In this document: positions 11,401 to 19,079 of the stretch, in pieces
Numbering within the stretch: position 1 is the stretch's first letter
Layout: every line of letters starts with the position of its first letter
Source: Paraburkholderia domus
GTDB lineage: Bacteria; Pseudomonadota; Gammaproteobacteria; Burkholderiales; Burkholderiaceae
Reading direction: 5' to 3'
NCBI RefSeq assembly: GCF_905220705.1
Contig: NZ_CAJNAT010000004.1
Coordinates: 310,001 to 374,000, forward strand
DNA: 64,000 nucleotides
Program-made: the position numbers and the translations under genes
Notes under the pieces: generated by a model
Told to the model about the DNA's origin: nothing
What the model saw: only the letters and a program-made list of their open reading frames with translations
Databases searched by the model: none

Positions 11401-12112
11401 CAACGTCAGCATAAGCAACACGGGCGCGATGACCGTCGGTGCGGTGGGCGTCAATGCGACAGGCGGCATCGATCTGTCGGTCGCCAGCACCGGTGCCTCG
11501 ACCGGCAATCTCACCCTCAATGGCGCGCTTTCGTCCGCTGGAGGGAATATCAACGCGGTCGCCGCCAACAACCTATCGGTCAATGCGAACGTCGCGACAT
11601 CCGCGCCGGGATTGATCACGCTTACAACGGTCAACGGTGTCGTGACGTATGCGGCGGGTGTCAGCCTTTCCGACGCCACCGGCACGCGCGTGCCAGTGCC
11701 GGTTGTGGTGCCGCCGATAACACCTATAACACCGGTGATACCTGTGACGCCTGTGACGCCTGTGACGCCTGTGACGTCCGTGACACCTACGAGCCCCGCG
11801 ACTTCAGCAACCCCTACGACTCCGGCGACTTCTGATCCTGATTCTTCACAAACGGTGGCGTCCGTGGTTACGCAAGCGGTGACGCCAGTATCGAATGCCG
11901 TTGTTCAGACTGTGACGTCGACATCGGCCGTCACCACGACCTCCACGCCTCCCACAACGACAGCCGGCGCCAGCAGTTCATCGTCCGCGGAACCCACGAC
12001 GGTGGGCGGTCAGCCGGGCACGTTCGGTGGCACCGACACGCCAGTAGATTCGAGCCAAAGCACCAGCAAAAGCGGCAGCAAATCCACCACGACCAAAATG
12101 TATTGCAGCTGA
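8444..12112 (+). CDS. TpsA filamentous-haemagglutinin-like secreted adhesin
   Basis: 1222-residue exoprotein. After an extended signal region (to about residue 45, ending PSVAAAPAANA) comes the TPS domain (about residues 45-290) with INQNGILVGPSGVVDVS, a variant of the NPNGI core. A long Gly/Asn/Ser/Thr-rich beta-helical region lacks obvious toxin motifs. From about residue 1082 there is a Pro-Val-Thr repeat and a Ser/Thr/Pro-rich tail. The chain ends KMYCS with the only cysteine I can find, a layout reminiscent of HMW1-type adhesins that are retained at the surface through their C-terminus. No CdiA-like C-terminal toxin or immunity gene follows; the next gene is a FecR-domain protein. Confidence 0.9.
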   Translation: MTSRDQSNRPRSLRPKTVSPLRMSAIAAAAIFVTWNIPSVAAAPAANALPTGGTVTYGAATITQNGNTLNINQSSGSAIASFGTFSIGANAAVNINQPGAASSFLARVTGSDPSQIYGLLKSNGTVALINQNGILVGPSGVVDVSRFIASTLNIRDSDFLAGRLTFNAGDVAGRVENQGVIKTASGGSVYLIGADVKNSGVITSPNGEVLLAAGQTVQLVDTGTPGVTVNVTGTSGNVTNLGTIAAEAGSIGAAAGLINNSGAINASSVVNRGGRIFLRASQNLATTASSSITADGAIQGGNVTLVSDKIAYLGGTISATGYAGPGGYVETSGKQSLDVVKLPTVGAGGKWFIDPYSLEVVAGSSNNASTSENVITSTGSGSTISAGTVSGMLNSGASVILATGADGGTTGGDITVSAAINKTSGTAASLTLNADGNININADVTSTSNTLALNLNTNVNGIGSGTHTVTVSNATLGLNGGALTVSDGASASGNGNMVLGSGGSIDLSHGGGLSAGNLTLLAGGTLNANASAHLSLYALTNGGTLSLNNSSMNAGSFLNTGTATFTNMTGSVSNVSNQGTLSMTSGTSLVGEQLTNTGNLALDNATLSVGTFTNDTGGHLSGNGTISVASGTGVLLNNGTISPGGDGAIGSLSINGGYSQSSTGTLLIDVASASSYDTLNYSASSLSLNGTLQTNLLGGYVPASETSFAVLSGPVSSTAPGVFRHVLGNVIDSNGALQMIKPVYNSSGPGLSLAMAGSETITYTGTGDSVWGGTYFWSTGYFPTAIDNVIVTAGGRLAHGVYDGVDTVNSITFGAGSNLYLSGGTLNVTNLNGNGSVAVGGGVLGYTGVANLASLSLTSGGSIVGTGSGSQLNIAGSFSQNGGSISTSGDMSVTQSTGDLTVGDITARNLTLTAASGAISQQDSPLHVTQQLSTASANGTTLTLAGNQIAGLSASNTTAGDISIVNHLDTSDTSAVNVNRITNAGGNVSISNTGAMTVGAVGVNATGGIDLSVASTGASTGNLTLNGALSSAGGNINAVAANNLSVNANVATSAPGLITLTTVNGVVTYAAGVSLSDATGTRVPVPVVVPPITPITPVIPVTPVTPVTPVTSVTPTSPATSATPTTPATSDPDSSQTVASVVTQAVTPVSNAVVQTVTSTSAVTTTSTPPTTTAGASSSSSAEPTTVGGQPGTFGGTDTPVDSSQSTSKSGSKSTTTKMYCS
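11741..11776 (+). repeat. Four perfect 9-bp tandem repeats inside tpsA
   Basis: The unit CCTGTGACG occurs four times head to tail and encodes Pro-Val-Thr each time. Related imperfect units flank it on both sides (PITPITPVIPVT before, SVTPTSPATSATP after). As 9 is a multiple of 3, slippage would change the length of the stalk-like tail without breaking the frame. Confidence 0.85.
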
Positions 12113-12122
12113 TATCCCGACA

Positions 12123-12887
12123 ATGAAACGAGTCATCAACACAACCCATTGGCGCGACCGTGCGATGTTCCGGCTCACGGGGCAATTCCTGCTGCTGCTA
12201 GTCATGGTGGGCTGCGGCAGCAGCGCCTATGCGCAGGCTGTGGGCACGGTTACGCACTTGTCCGGCGTGCTGACGGTGAAACACGCCGACGGCAGCACGG
12301 CGCTGCTGGCGGTCAAGTCATCGGTATTGCAGGGCGACACGTTGGTCACCGAAGTGAACACGTACACCCGAGTGAAATTTGTCGACAACGGCGAGATGGT
12401 AGTGCGCCCGTCTTCGCAAGTCGTCATCAAAAGCTACGTGTACGACGTGGATCACCCGGAGATGGACAATGTCGCCATCCGCCTGGTCAACGGCGGCTTG
12501 CGCTCGGTAACCGGTCTGATCGGAAAGCGCAACCATGATGCCGTCAGCTTTGAGACGCCGACGGGCGCCATCGGCGTACGTGGCACCAACTTCGGTGCGC
12601 TGTTCTGCCAGAACGATTGCGGCAGCGTCCCGACGCCGAGTGGGAACACGCCGCAGAATGGTCTGTATGTCGACGTGTCGCAGGGTGCCGTAGTGCTCAG
12701 CAATCCGGCCGGCCAACAGGTCTATCAGACCGGCCAGTTCGGCTATGTAGCCAACTTGAATACCCCGCCGATGGTGATACCGCCGGCACAGGGCGTGCCG
12801 GTAACGATGCCGCTGTCGATCAGTCGGAATGCACCGGCGACGAATGCCGGTGGGAAGGGCTCTGACGTGGATTGCGTGGTGCAGTAA
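12123..12887 (+). CDS. FecR-domain periplasmic protein of the TPS operon
   Basis: 254 residues. An N-terminal hydrophobic segment (LLLLVMVGCGSSAYA) is a signal peptide or possible lipoprotein signal. A FecR domain follows (about residues 40-180): GVLTVKHADGS, VNTYTRVKFVDNGEMVVRPSS, then GAIGVRGTNFG. FecR domains of this type, outside FecI/FecR signalling, often accompany two-partner secretion or autotransporter genes. It starts 10 bp after the tpsA stop, so it is the third gene of the operon. An alternative start at 12165 (MFRLTGQFLL) would make a tidier signal peptide. Its exact role in export or anchoring of TpsA is inference. Confidence 0.85.
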   Translation: MKRVINTTHWRDRAMFRLTGQFLLLLVMVGCGSSAYAQAVGTVTHLSGVLTVKHADGSTALLAVKSSVLQGDTLVTEVNTYTRVKFVDNGEMVVRPSSQVVIKSYVYDVDHPEMDNVAIRLVNGGLRSVTGLIGKRNHDAVSFETPTGAIGVRGTNFGALFCQNDCGSVPTPSGNTPQNGLYVDVSQGAVVLSNPAGQQVYQTGQFGYVANLNTPPMVIPPAQGVPVTMPLSISRNAPATNAGGKGSDVDCVVQ

Positions 12888-13082
12888 ATGCAGCAGGCAT
12901 CATGGCCCAGTGTCGTAGCGCGAACCCGGGCCAACAGGATCAGTGACTCCGCTGAAACTGGATCCAACCGATATTATCGTCATGCCCATGCCATAGCATT
13001 GCGTAAACCCGACCCGTGACGTTGCTTGCACGAACCCAATCTCCAGTCGATACTGAATCGTGCACGCCATCGGGAGGCCGTC

Positions 13083-14114
13083 ATGAACGTCACGAGCGAA
13101 CACCTCAAATCGATTAACGCGATTTTGAAAAGCAAAAAGCGCGACTCGGATCCGGCACATTTCCTCGCCCTGCTGACGGGCCAGTTCATCATCTACGGCA
13201 TGGACGATCCCCAGCGCAATTATCTTGCGATCGCTCTGCTGGCGGAGGAAGCCTTCAAAGCGAATCAAACTTCCATCGACGAAAAAAAAGTGGGACCGAA
13301 AGTCGCATCCGACAAGGCGGTCTCGAAACAGGTGTCGAACTATTTCATCGACTTCAACAAACAAGGCGACGTGGTCGCCCACGGCGCAGGCTTCGCGCTC
13401 ATACGTGGCGCCGATCCCACTCCGCAAGATGCCACGCGTGAAGCAGAGCGGGCTGCGTTCAGCACCCGGTTCGAGACTTCCAGCCTTGGACTCACTGCGG
13501 TACCCAACGCCGATCAGCTTTTCTCCGGCGCGAAAAAGGACAATCTGGATCTGTACAAGTCCAAAAAAGAACTCAAGGATCTGACGGGTAGCCTGAAGAA
13601 CTTCGCCGTGCGTCGCGCGTGCAAATTTCTGATCTACGACTCGATCAAGGACGGTGTCAAGATTGCCTACGCATTGGACGACCTGACCCTCTTAACGGTT
13701 GTCACGGGCGCCGCCATTAACCTCAGGGACCCAGGCGGCAAATCGGTCAAGCAGAAGGTGCCGGTATGCACATCGGAGATCCGGGAGATTTTCCGCAACT
13801 GGGACTACCTCAAGGACCACGTTGTGTTCTTCAAGGATTTCAAGAGCGTACCGCCGCCTTGGTGCGCGCCGACCGCTCAGGGCAACGAAATCGCGCTCTG
13901 GGCGAAGTACGCAGCCGCGCGGGCGAGAAAGCTGCAGGCAAAATACGACAAGACTGATAACAAGCTCTACAAGACTGTGAAGAATACGGTCGCAAGCGCG
14001 GCACAGAACAATATCCCGATCCTCACGCTGAGAGACTTCCACGCGTCGAAACCAAGTGCTTTCAACCCCAGGTATGCCCTGCCCGTCGATAACGAGGCAC
14101 ACGAAAACGTGTAA
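13083..14114 (+). CDS. Hypothetical protein, partner of C58-like protease gene
   Basis: 343 residues that I cannot assign to a family. GGGAGG lies 7 nt before the ATG at 13083; the frame extends to 13026 but has no ribosome-binding site there. The sequence is hydrophilic, rich in Lys/Asp, with no signal peptide and no membrane segment except perhaps the weak stretch DDLTLLTVVTGAAI. A Lys-rich helical part near residues 275-305 (AARARKLQAKYDK) is followed by a proline-containing tail. It lies 24 bp before the putative cysteine protease gene, so the two probably form a transcriptional pair. It could be a chaperone, a cognate inhibitor or a second effector subunit; nothing in the sequence decides this. 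Confidence 0.7.
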   Translation: MNVTSEHLKSINAILKSKKRDSDPAHFLALLTGQFIIYGMDDPQRNYLAIALLAEEAFKANQTSIDEKKVGPKVASDKAVSKQVSNYFIDFNKQGDVVAHGAGFALIRGADPTPQDATREAERAAFSTRFETSSLGLTAVPNADQLFSGAKKDNLDLYKSKKELKDLTGSLKNFAVRRACKFLIYDSIKDGVKIAYALDDLTLLTVVTGAAINLRDPGGKSVKQKVPVCTSEIREIFRNWDYLKDHVVFFKDFKSVPPPWCAPTAQGNEIALWAKYAAARARKLQAKYDKTDNKLYKTVKNTVASAAQNNIPILTLRDFHASKPSAFNPRYALPVDNEAHENV

Positions 14115-14138
14115 TCGCCAGTCTGGAGGTGGCACAAA

Positions 14139-15143
14139 ATGTACGAGATGCAGGATGTGCGAACAAAGCTCGACGGCTTGGCCATCGAACCAGTGTGCTA
14201 TTACCGTCAAGGGAAGGGTATGTGCACCGGGGTGGTCATGGAATGGGTACGGAGAATATTGGTAGGAGACAAAAATATCAACCCCCAATCCTCTCTTTAT
14301 CCCAAGATGATGATTGATCAAGACCAGGACTTTTTTAAGGAAAATAAAATCAAAATTTTAGAGAAATCTAAAAAGAAAGATGATAAGAGAGAACACGCGC
14401 AGAAAATAATCTACGACAGATCGCGGAGTGCCTTTGATAGCGATTTTCAGACTAATGGGGCACGTCACCCGTGTCTTTCGGAATGGATCGCATTGACTGC
14501 CGAGTGGAAAGGCGCATCCGGAAAGGGCGATCCCAATCAGAGATATATTGTGAAAGGGAAAATCACCCTCTGGGCACAGAAATACAACATAACCGCGGCA
14601 CCGGAGGGGGTTGATCCTAAGGTCATCGAGAAGTACCTGGCGGAAGCAAATCGGGATGCATATGATCACGATTACTGGGAATGGAGAAAGACTGAGCCGA
14701 TCGAAGTGGGCATCTTTAAGGAATATTCCGAGGAGGTGGAGCGGATGTACTTTGATGACGTTGGAATAGCATTGCGTGCACGGTTCAGCGGAATGAAAGT
14801 TATCGAGTCGGCCAATTCATTGAAAATACAGACCAGAACGTCTTGGGAAGCGGTGCAGCAGGCAATTAGAAACCAGCAGTTCACAGAAGACCGGGGAATC
14901 GTATTTGGCATCCTCGGAAAAGATATCGCCCATTCGTTGGGTTTGTACCATGTCGGCAAACAAGAGTATTTCTGGATGGACCCGAACTACGGCGTGTGGT
15001 TCATGGAGCAGCCTGGAATCGTCGACGCTATGAAGTATCTTTTTGATGCAACGGGCAAACCAGGAGAGGCAGGGGTCTACCAGGAAAATGGCGGTGGGAC
15101 ACCTACCGGGTTCGAGTATTCAGTTTGGGGTGCAAACAGTTGA
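14139..15143 (+). CDS. Putative YopT/C58-like cysteine protease
   Basis: 334 residues. Three blocks fit the papain-like C58 (YopT/AvrPphB) triad: GKGMCTGVVMEWV with Cys29, then IAHSLGLYH with His265, and FWMDPNYGVW with Asp281. The His-Asp spacing of 16 equals that of YopT (H258/D274). The Cys-His distance is larger than in YopT, because of a Lys-rich middle region. There is no signal peptide. GGAGGT is about 8 nt before the ATG. The gene is visibly more AT-rich than its surroundings from about 14260 to 14960, suggesting horizontal transfer. A role as secreted effector or intracellular toxin is inference. No type III or VI machinery is in the window. Confidence 0.55.
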   Translation: MYEMQDVRTKLDGLAIEPVCYYRQGKGMCTGVVMEWVRRILVGDKNINPQSSLYPKMMIDQDQDFFKENKIKILEKSKKKDDKREHAQKIIYDRSRSAFDSDFQTNGARHPCLSEWIALTAEWKGASGKGDPNQRYIVKGKITLWAQKYNITAAPEGVDPKVIEKYLAEANRDAYDHDYWEWRKTEPIEVGIFKEYSEEVERMYFDDVGIALRARFSGMKVIESANSLKIQTRTSWEAVQQAIRNQQFTEDRGIVFGILGKDIAHSLGLYHVGKQEYFWMDPNYGVWFMEQPGIVDAMKYLFDATGKPGEAGVYQENGGGTPTGFEYSVWGANS

Positions 15144-15149
15144 ATTCGA

Positions 15150-15473
15150 CCTTGAGCCGTGCTCGAGCGTTCAAGACGGAACAGGTACACGCGCTCTTCG
15201 ACGTGAACGTATTCGGCATCCAACGAACCCTGAGGGCTGTATTGCCTGACCTTCAGGAAACAGGGTGATGGCCTGGTTGTGAATATCGGCTCGATCCTCG
15301 GCCGGGTGACCTTCCCTTTTTTCGGTGGCACGCGTCCCGCACGTTTGGTAGTGGGGCAGTCGTTCGGCGCTGACGCTATCAATGCTCAAGCAGTGTCGAT
15401 CCATGCCCAGTTGATGGAGGGTCTCGGTCTCGGACAGTTCGCCGAACCGCGCATGGATTCGGCGGCGGCTTAA
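15150..15473 (+). pseudogene. Decayed short-chain dehydrogenase fragment
   Basis: The first part (frame starting near 15161) encodes QVHALFDVNVFGIQRTLRAV, an SDR alpha-E/N-x-x-G region. It runs into a TGA after LPDLQETG. Shifting frame near 15255 restores DGLVVNIGSILGRVTFPFFG, the SDR segment around the catalytic serine strand. It then jumps to VVGQSFGADAINA and LMEGLGLGQFAEPR, which look like the C-terminal end of such enzymes. The Rossmann GxxxGxG start and the YxxxK helix are missing. It is therefore a 5'-deleted, frameshifted and internally deleted remnant. Confidence 0.6.
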
Positions 15474-15496
15474 AAAGCCGGTCACCCACTGTCGAC

Positions 15497-15525
15497 GATC
15501 GGTAGCACGCGACCCGATGCGGACA
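15497..15525 (+). repeat. Recurring degenerate intergenic motif, copy 1
   Basis: GATCGGTAGCACGCGACCCG followed by ATGCGGACA. Near-identical sequences occur at 22244-22269 and 59862-59890, always in non-coding stretches beside decayed genes. Confidence 0.5.
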
Positions 15526-15563
15526 ATCAATATTCCAGCAAGCGGCCAATTGATCCCTGCCTG

Positions 15564-16205
15564 TTAATCGGGCCCTGGTCGGATCGTCAACCTCAACTTA
15601 GCCGGCGTCTTTCCGTCGTCATCGGCAGGCAGCGGGTCCGAACGCAGGACGGCCTGCAGGGCAGCTGAATCCCACTCGGGATTGCCACTGGATTGGGCGA
15701 TGGTTGCCTCCAGAAGCCGACCGTCTGGCTCACTGCGCACAGCAATAATCGTTTGCAGGTTTCGGTCCTTCCCGTCCCAGACGATATTGGGTCTGATGCG
15801 CTGCCGGAGTTTCTTCGCGAACGATCGGACTGCATCGGTGCGCAGGACGAAAAACTGGAATTCCGTCTCGATGGCAACCGGTTTCCCGTCTGTGCCGGTA
15901 AACGCGTTACAAATGGCCAATTGCGACTTACGAAGCGCGATATCGTCAAACATCGGATCTTCGGAGGACCGAACCAGCACGGCATCCGTCACCTTCCCCT
16001 GCGCATCCACCGAGGCCCGGACGACTGCAAGCAGGCCTTGTGTCGGCAGCGTGCGAACAACGCTGGTCGAGAGACCATAAGGGGGGGAGCCATAGTGGCA
16101 CTGCATGAGGACAGCTGGAACGTATTGAAGCAACGGCTGGGCGTGGAGAGGCACAGCGGCGATCGCGATGGTAGTGGCCAGGAACGCGTGTAGTTTTCTT
16201 ATCAT
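15564..16205 (-). CDS. Secreted protein with TonB/TolA-type C-terminal domains
   Basis: 213 residues. It begins with a signal peptide (MIRKLHAFLATTIAIAAVPLHA/QPLL). Two segments resemble the TonB/TolA C-terminal fold: VVRASVDAQGKVTDAVLVRS (about residues 62-81), and the stretch from IRPNIVWDGKDRNLQTII to WDSAALQAVLRSDPLP. This is the TolA-like half, in which partner proteins are bound at the cell envelope. There is no N-terminal membrane anchor with a long linker as in true TonB or TolA, and no tol/ton genes nearby. It is most likely a periplasmic protein of unknown partner. Confidence 0.7.
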   Translation of the reverse strand: MIRKLHAFLATTIAIAAVPLHAQPLLQYVPAVLMQCHYGSPPYGLSTSVVRTLPTQGLLAVVRASVDAQGKVTDAVLVRSSEDPMFDDIALRKSQLAICNAFTGTDGKPVAIETEFQFFVLRTDAVRSFAKKLRQRIRPNIVWDGKDRNLQTIIAVRSEPDGRLLEATIAQSSGNPEWDSAALQAVLRSDPLPADDDGKTPAKLRLTIRPGPD

Positions 16206-16850
16206 TGATCTGGTTCGTCAAAGGTTCGAAGTGCAGCCCGTACCGCTGCCATTCGCATAGGCATCTTGCGGCAAAGGGTTTGACACAACCTGGTAGCGGC
16301 ACGGCGGCATCGAGTGCCCAGGCTTGCATCGACATGTGTGGGTTGGTGCTCCATCTGATGCGACCGGCGGTGATCGTGAACTGCCCTTCAGTGAGCTCTT
16401 TCTAACGTCTCAGCTTTGTCGAAAAGCAGTCGTTCATGCTCCCGACTGCGCACCGCTGACCGCAGCGGATGGTGCGGGACGCTGAGAGTACCAGTGCCGA
16501 TCACGCTCAATCGATCAGGAATGCGCAAGGAAAAATAACCGCGCGCCGAGGACTAGTTCCGTTGTCCGCGCTATCGACGAATTGCCCTGCTGCGACATTT
16601 ACACCGCTTAATGCAATTGTCGTACGGAACATGTAGTCAAGGAGTGCTCGACGCACAGTCCGAGCTTGACGTCGGCGAGACGATCAGTTGATCGGGCTCA
16701 ACGTTCGCCATGCCAAAGCGCGTCAAATGGGCCATGGCGCCGCTGTTTGACCATCATGCACCTATTGTCTGAAGATTGACTGCAATTCGGACATCCGTGC
16801 CGACAGAGGATCCGCCTCTCCTTTACCGCTCAACCGAGAGAGGATAAAAG
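16206..16850. other. Gene-free stretch
   Basis: About 645 bp without a supportable gene, RNA or repeat. Reading frames are short and lack ribosome-binding sites and family resemblance. The last 60 bp should hold the promoter of the small gene at 16851. Confidence 0.5.
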
Positions 16851-17087
16851 ATGGGGACTTTCCGTTTCATCTACCGTGTCGTTTCCGCCGGGGCACAGCA
16901 ACTGGAACGAGGCACGTTTCGTGGCTATGTGGAAGTGGTCACAATTGCTGCGGACGGCTCAGTGTTTAACGATGTGTTGCCGTGCGGACTCTTGAGAGAA
17001 ACTGAGGCCGACGCGTATGCCGACGGGGCAGCCCTCAAGGATCGGCTCGAAATCAAGGAGATCATCCGGGAAGCCACGTTAGATTAG
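16851..17087 (+). CDS. Small hypothetical protein (78 aa)
   Basis: Short soluble protein beginning MGTFRFIYRVVSAGAQQ and ending KEIIREATLD. A purine-rich GAGAGAGGATAAAAG run precedes the ATG. The sequence has mixed charge, no cysteine pair or membrane segment, and coding-like composition. I do not recognise the family. It stands alone, 126 bp before the convergent Crp-like gene. Confidence 0.6.
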   Translation: MGTFRFIYRVVSAGAQQLERGTFRGYVEVVTIAADGSVFNDVLPCGLLRETEADAYADGAALKDRLEIKEIIREATLD

Positions 17088-17212
17088 CAACCGGCCGCAC
17101 TGAAACGGAACGCGACCTTGTCCGATCACCCTTGTCAGCCGTTCATGACCTGCTGATCCGCGCTTGCCAGAACACCCTGTGTCAACCGCGTCTCATGGCA
17201 AGCCGCGCTTCC

Positions 17213-18232
17213 TCACAGGCTGCTAAAAAGCAGCTCAGATTCGCGCTGAATGACGGCGTAACAGTCGCAGGCCTGAAGTTCCAGCGCAGCGCGGTCGACC
17301 AGCCGGATCCGTCCATTGTCGTAACGGATCGCGCCGGTATCCTCGAGCTGCTTCGCGATCTCTGCCACCTTCGTCCGACGCACGCCCAGCATGTTCGCGA
17401 TCAATTCCTGTGTCACGTGCAACTCACTCGCCTCAAGGCGATCAAGACTCAGCATCAGCCATCGACAAAACCGCTGAGTAATCGAATGATGCCGATTGCA
17501 CACGGCAGTCCGGGCCATCTGGCTAATCAGCGCTTGCGCATAGCGCAGGAAAATTCGCTGCACAGAGCCGCCACGTGCAAACTCTTCCACGGCGAACTGC
17601 GCGTTCAACTGGTAAGCCTCGCCCGCGCTCTGGACCACGGCACGATTCGACGCGGTGTCTGCGCCCATAAAGACGGTTATGCCAAGTAACCCATCTTTGC
17701 CGATGACCGCCGTCTCTGCCAACCCGCCGCTATCCGTCACATGCAGCGTGGAAATAATTGCCGTGGTGGGTAAATACAGGTGCGTCAGGCGGTCGCCCGG
17801 CTCGTGCAACACCTTCCCCAGCGGCATGGAAACGGGAGTGAGATGCGGCACGATGCGCGCCCACTCCTCGGCGGGGAGGCCAGCCAGCAACTGATTCTCG
17901 TCCCGAGCCTGTAGCCCATCGCCAGGCGTGTCAGTCGCACGAGCCTGTGCCTGCATACCGCGTAACACCCGCTCGGTCAGATTGATATGCAGCCGTTCAA
18001 GTTCGTCCCGATTCTGCTCAGGCAACAGACTCAGCACTGCCGTGCGCAACGTGTCATGCCCGAGCGCGTCAAGGATCTTGAGTTTCGCGAGCGTTCCCAG
18101 ATCGCTCTTGCCCGTGCGCCATGCCGAAATCTGGGCGCGTGTCAGCCCGAGGCTCTCGGCCAGTTGTGCATCGCTGCAAAACTCTCCGAGCCGCTTCACG
18201 TCGTCGTACAGCGCATGCCAATCGAATGTCAT
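17213..18232 (-). CDS. Chimeric HTH-Crp/Fnr transcriptional regulator
   Basis: 339 residues with three parts. Residues 1 to about 75 form a lambda-repressor-like HTH (CSDAQLAESLGLTRAQISAW) of the DUF3693 phage-associated type. Residues of about 110-235 are a cyclic-nucleotide-binding-fold sensor (PLGKVLHEPGDRLTHLYLPT). The last 90 carry a Crp-type winged helix with ELIANMLGVRRTKVAEIAKQ. Typical Burkholderia Crp/Fnr-like proteins start at the LLAGLPAEEWARIVPHL segment, so the N-terminal HTH is an addition. There is no Cys cluster for an FNR iron-sulphur centre. The product could bind DNA with two different heads. It is divergent from the small gene at 18434. Confidence 0.85.
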   Translation of the reverse strand: MTFDWHALYDDVKRLGEFCSDAQLAESLGLTRAQISAWRTGKSDLGTLAKLKILDALGHDTLRTAVLSLLPEQNRDELERLHINLTERVLRGMQAQARATDTPGDGLQARDENQLLAGLPAEEWARIVPHLTPVSMPLGKVLHEPGDRLTHLYLPTTAIISTLHVTDSGGLAETAVIGKDGLLGITVFMGADTASNRAVVQSAGEAYQLNAQFAVEEFARGGSVQRIFLRYAQALISQMARTAVCNRHHSITQRFCRWLMLSLDRLEASELHVTQELIANMLGVRRTKVAEIAKQLEDTGAIRYDNGRIRLVDRAALELQACDCYAVIQRESELLFSSL

Positions 18233-18433
18233 TCAGGAAGGACGAAAAGGGTTGTCAAATACATTTGACGTCGACAAGGCGGTATGAAATACTGCCTCGA
18301 ATAGAAAATGTGCGAATCAGCGTGTAACGTGTAAGGCCAATTAATTTGTTATAGCACACGGCATGCGCTCGATACATGAGGGGCGGTCGCGCGCCTTTCT
18401 GCATTACATTCAAGTTGTTACCGGAGCCTTCGC

Positions 18434-18796
18434 TTGAGCGATTTCACATCGTACGTGCGGCTGCCCCATACGTTGACCGCCGACAAGCCTTCAATCGTTG
18501 CCTCGGGTTCGATCGACGACGATCAATTCGCAGCACGTCAGGTCGAATTTGTCCGTCATCTATTCGGTTACTGCACCTATTTGCATGAGCATGCCCGGAC
18601 AACGCCAGTGTCCGATGCTTTTCTGGCCGTGTTCGTCATGCTACTTGAAGTTCTCGAACTGAACGCCCCAATCGAAGCACGTCAATGCGCTACGCAACTT
18701 GCCCGGATCATGCAGGTGACGTTTCCTGGTCTCGAAGTTGAGACGAAACAGATTCTGGATTCGGCCATCGCCAAAAGCAAACGGCCCGACGCATGA
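18434..18796 (+). CDS. Hypothetical protein (120 aa), TTG start
   Basis: Mostly helical soluble protein; its middle (FLAVFVMLLEVLELNAPIEA) is strongly amphipathic. No ATG is available before residue 69, so TTG at 18434, preceded by GGAG, is the likely start. The family is not recognised. The gene is followed within 50 bp by a small membrane-protein frame on the same strand. Confidence 0.5.
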   Translation: MSDFTSYVRLPHTLTADKPSIVASGSIDDDQFAARQVEFVRHLFGYCTYLHEHARTTPVSDAFLAVFVMLLEVLELNAPIEARQCATQLARIMQVTFPGLEVETKQILDSAIAKSKRPDA

Positions 18797-18845
18797 CGCA
18801 ACGCTGCCTCAACGCTTCAATCGTGGAGCGCAATTCGGCATATCA

Positions 18846-19058
18846 ATGTTCGATTCCATTCTTCGGCATCGAAAGCTTGAGTCGCACATGATCGCCCAAG
18901 GTCAAAACGATAGTTCTTCTGTGAGCGAAAAGCGCCGCCGAGCGTGGCGGTTTGCCAATGCAACCTTTAACGACGTGCTTATCTGGGTAGGCACGACGAC
19001 TGCGATTGTTCTGATGGTTCTGTTCGTGGTCGGCTGCTGCTATCTCAATGGTGCGTAA
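18846..19058 (+). CDS. Small single-pass membrane protein
   Basis: About 71 residues from ATG 18846. The soluble, basic N-terminal half (SEKRRRAWRFANATFN) is followed by one transmembrane segment, VGTTTAIVLMVLFVVGCCYL, ending NGA. Start alternatives are 18738 and 18888. No family assignment is possible. It precedes the transposase fragment by about 20 bp. Confidence 0.4.
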   Translation: MFDSILRHRKLESHMIAQGQNDSSSVSEKRRRAWRFANATFNDVLIWVGTTTAIVLMVLFVVGCCYLNGA

Positions 19059-19079
19059 AGCTTGTTTCAGAGATTGAAG

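Noticed and set aside
8444..12112. TpsA as a contact-dependent inhibition toxin (CdiA)
   Set aside because: No VENN-type boundary or toxin domain at the C-terminus and no immunity gene; the tail is Pro/Thr/Ser-rich and the next gene is FecR-like.
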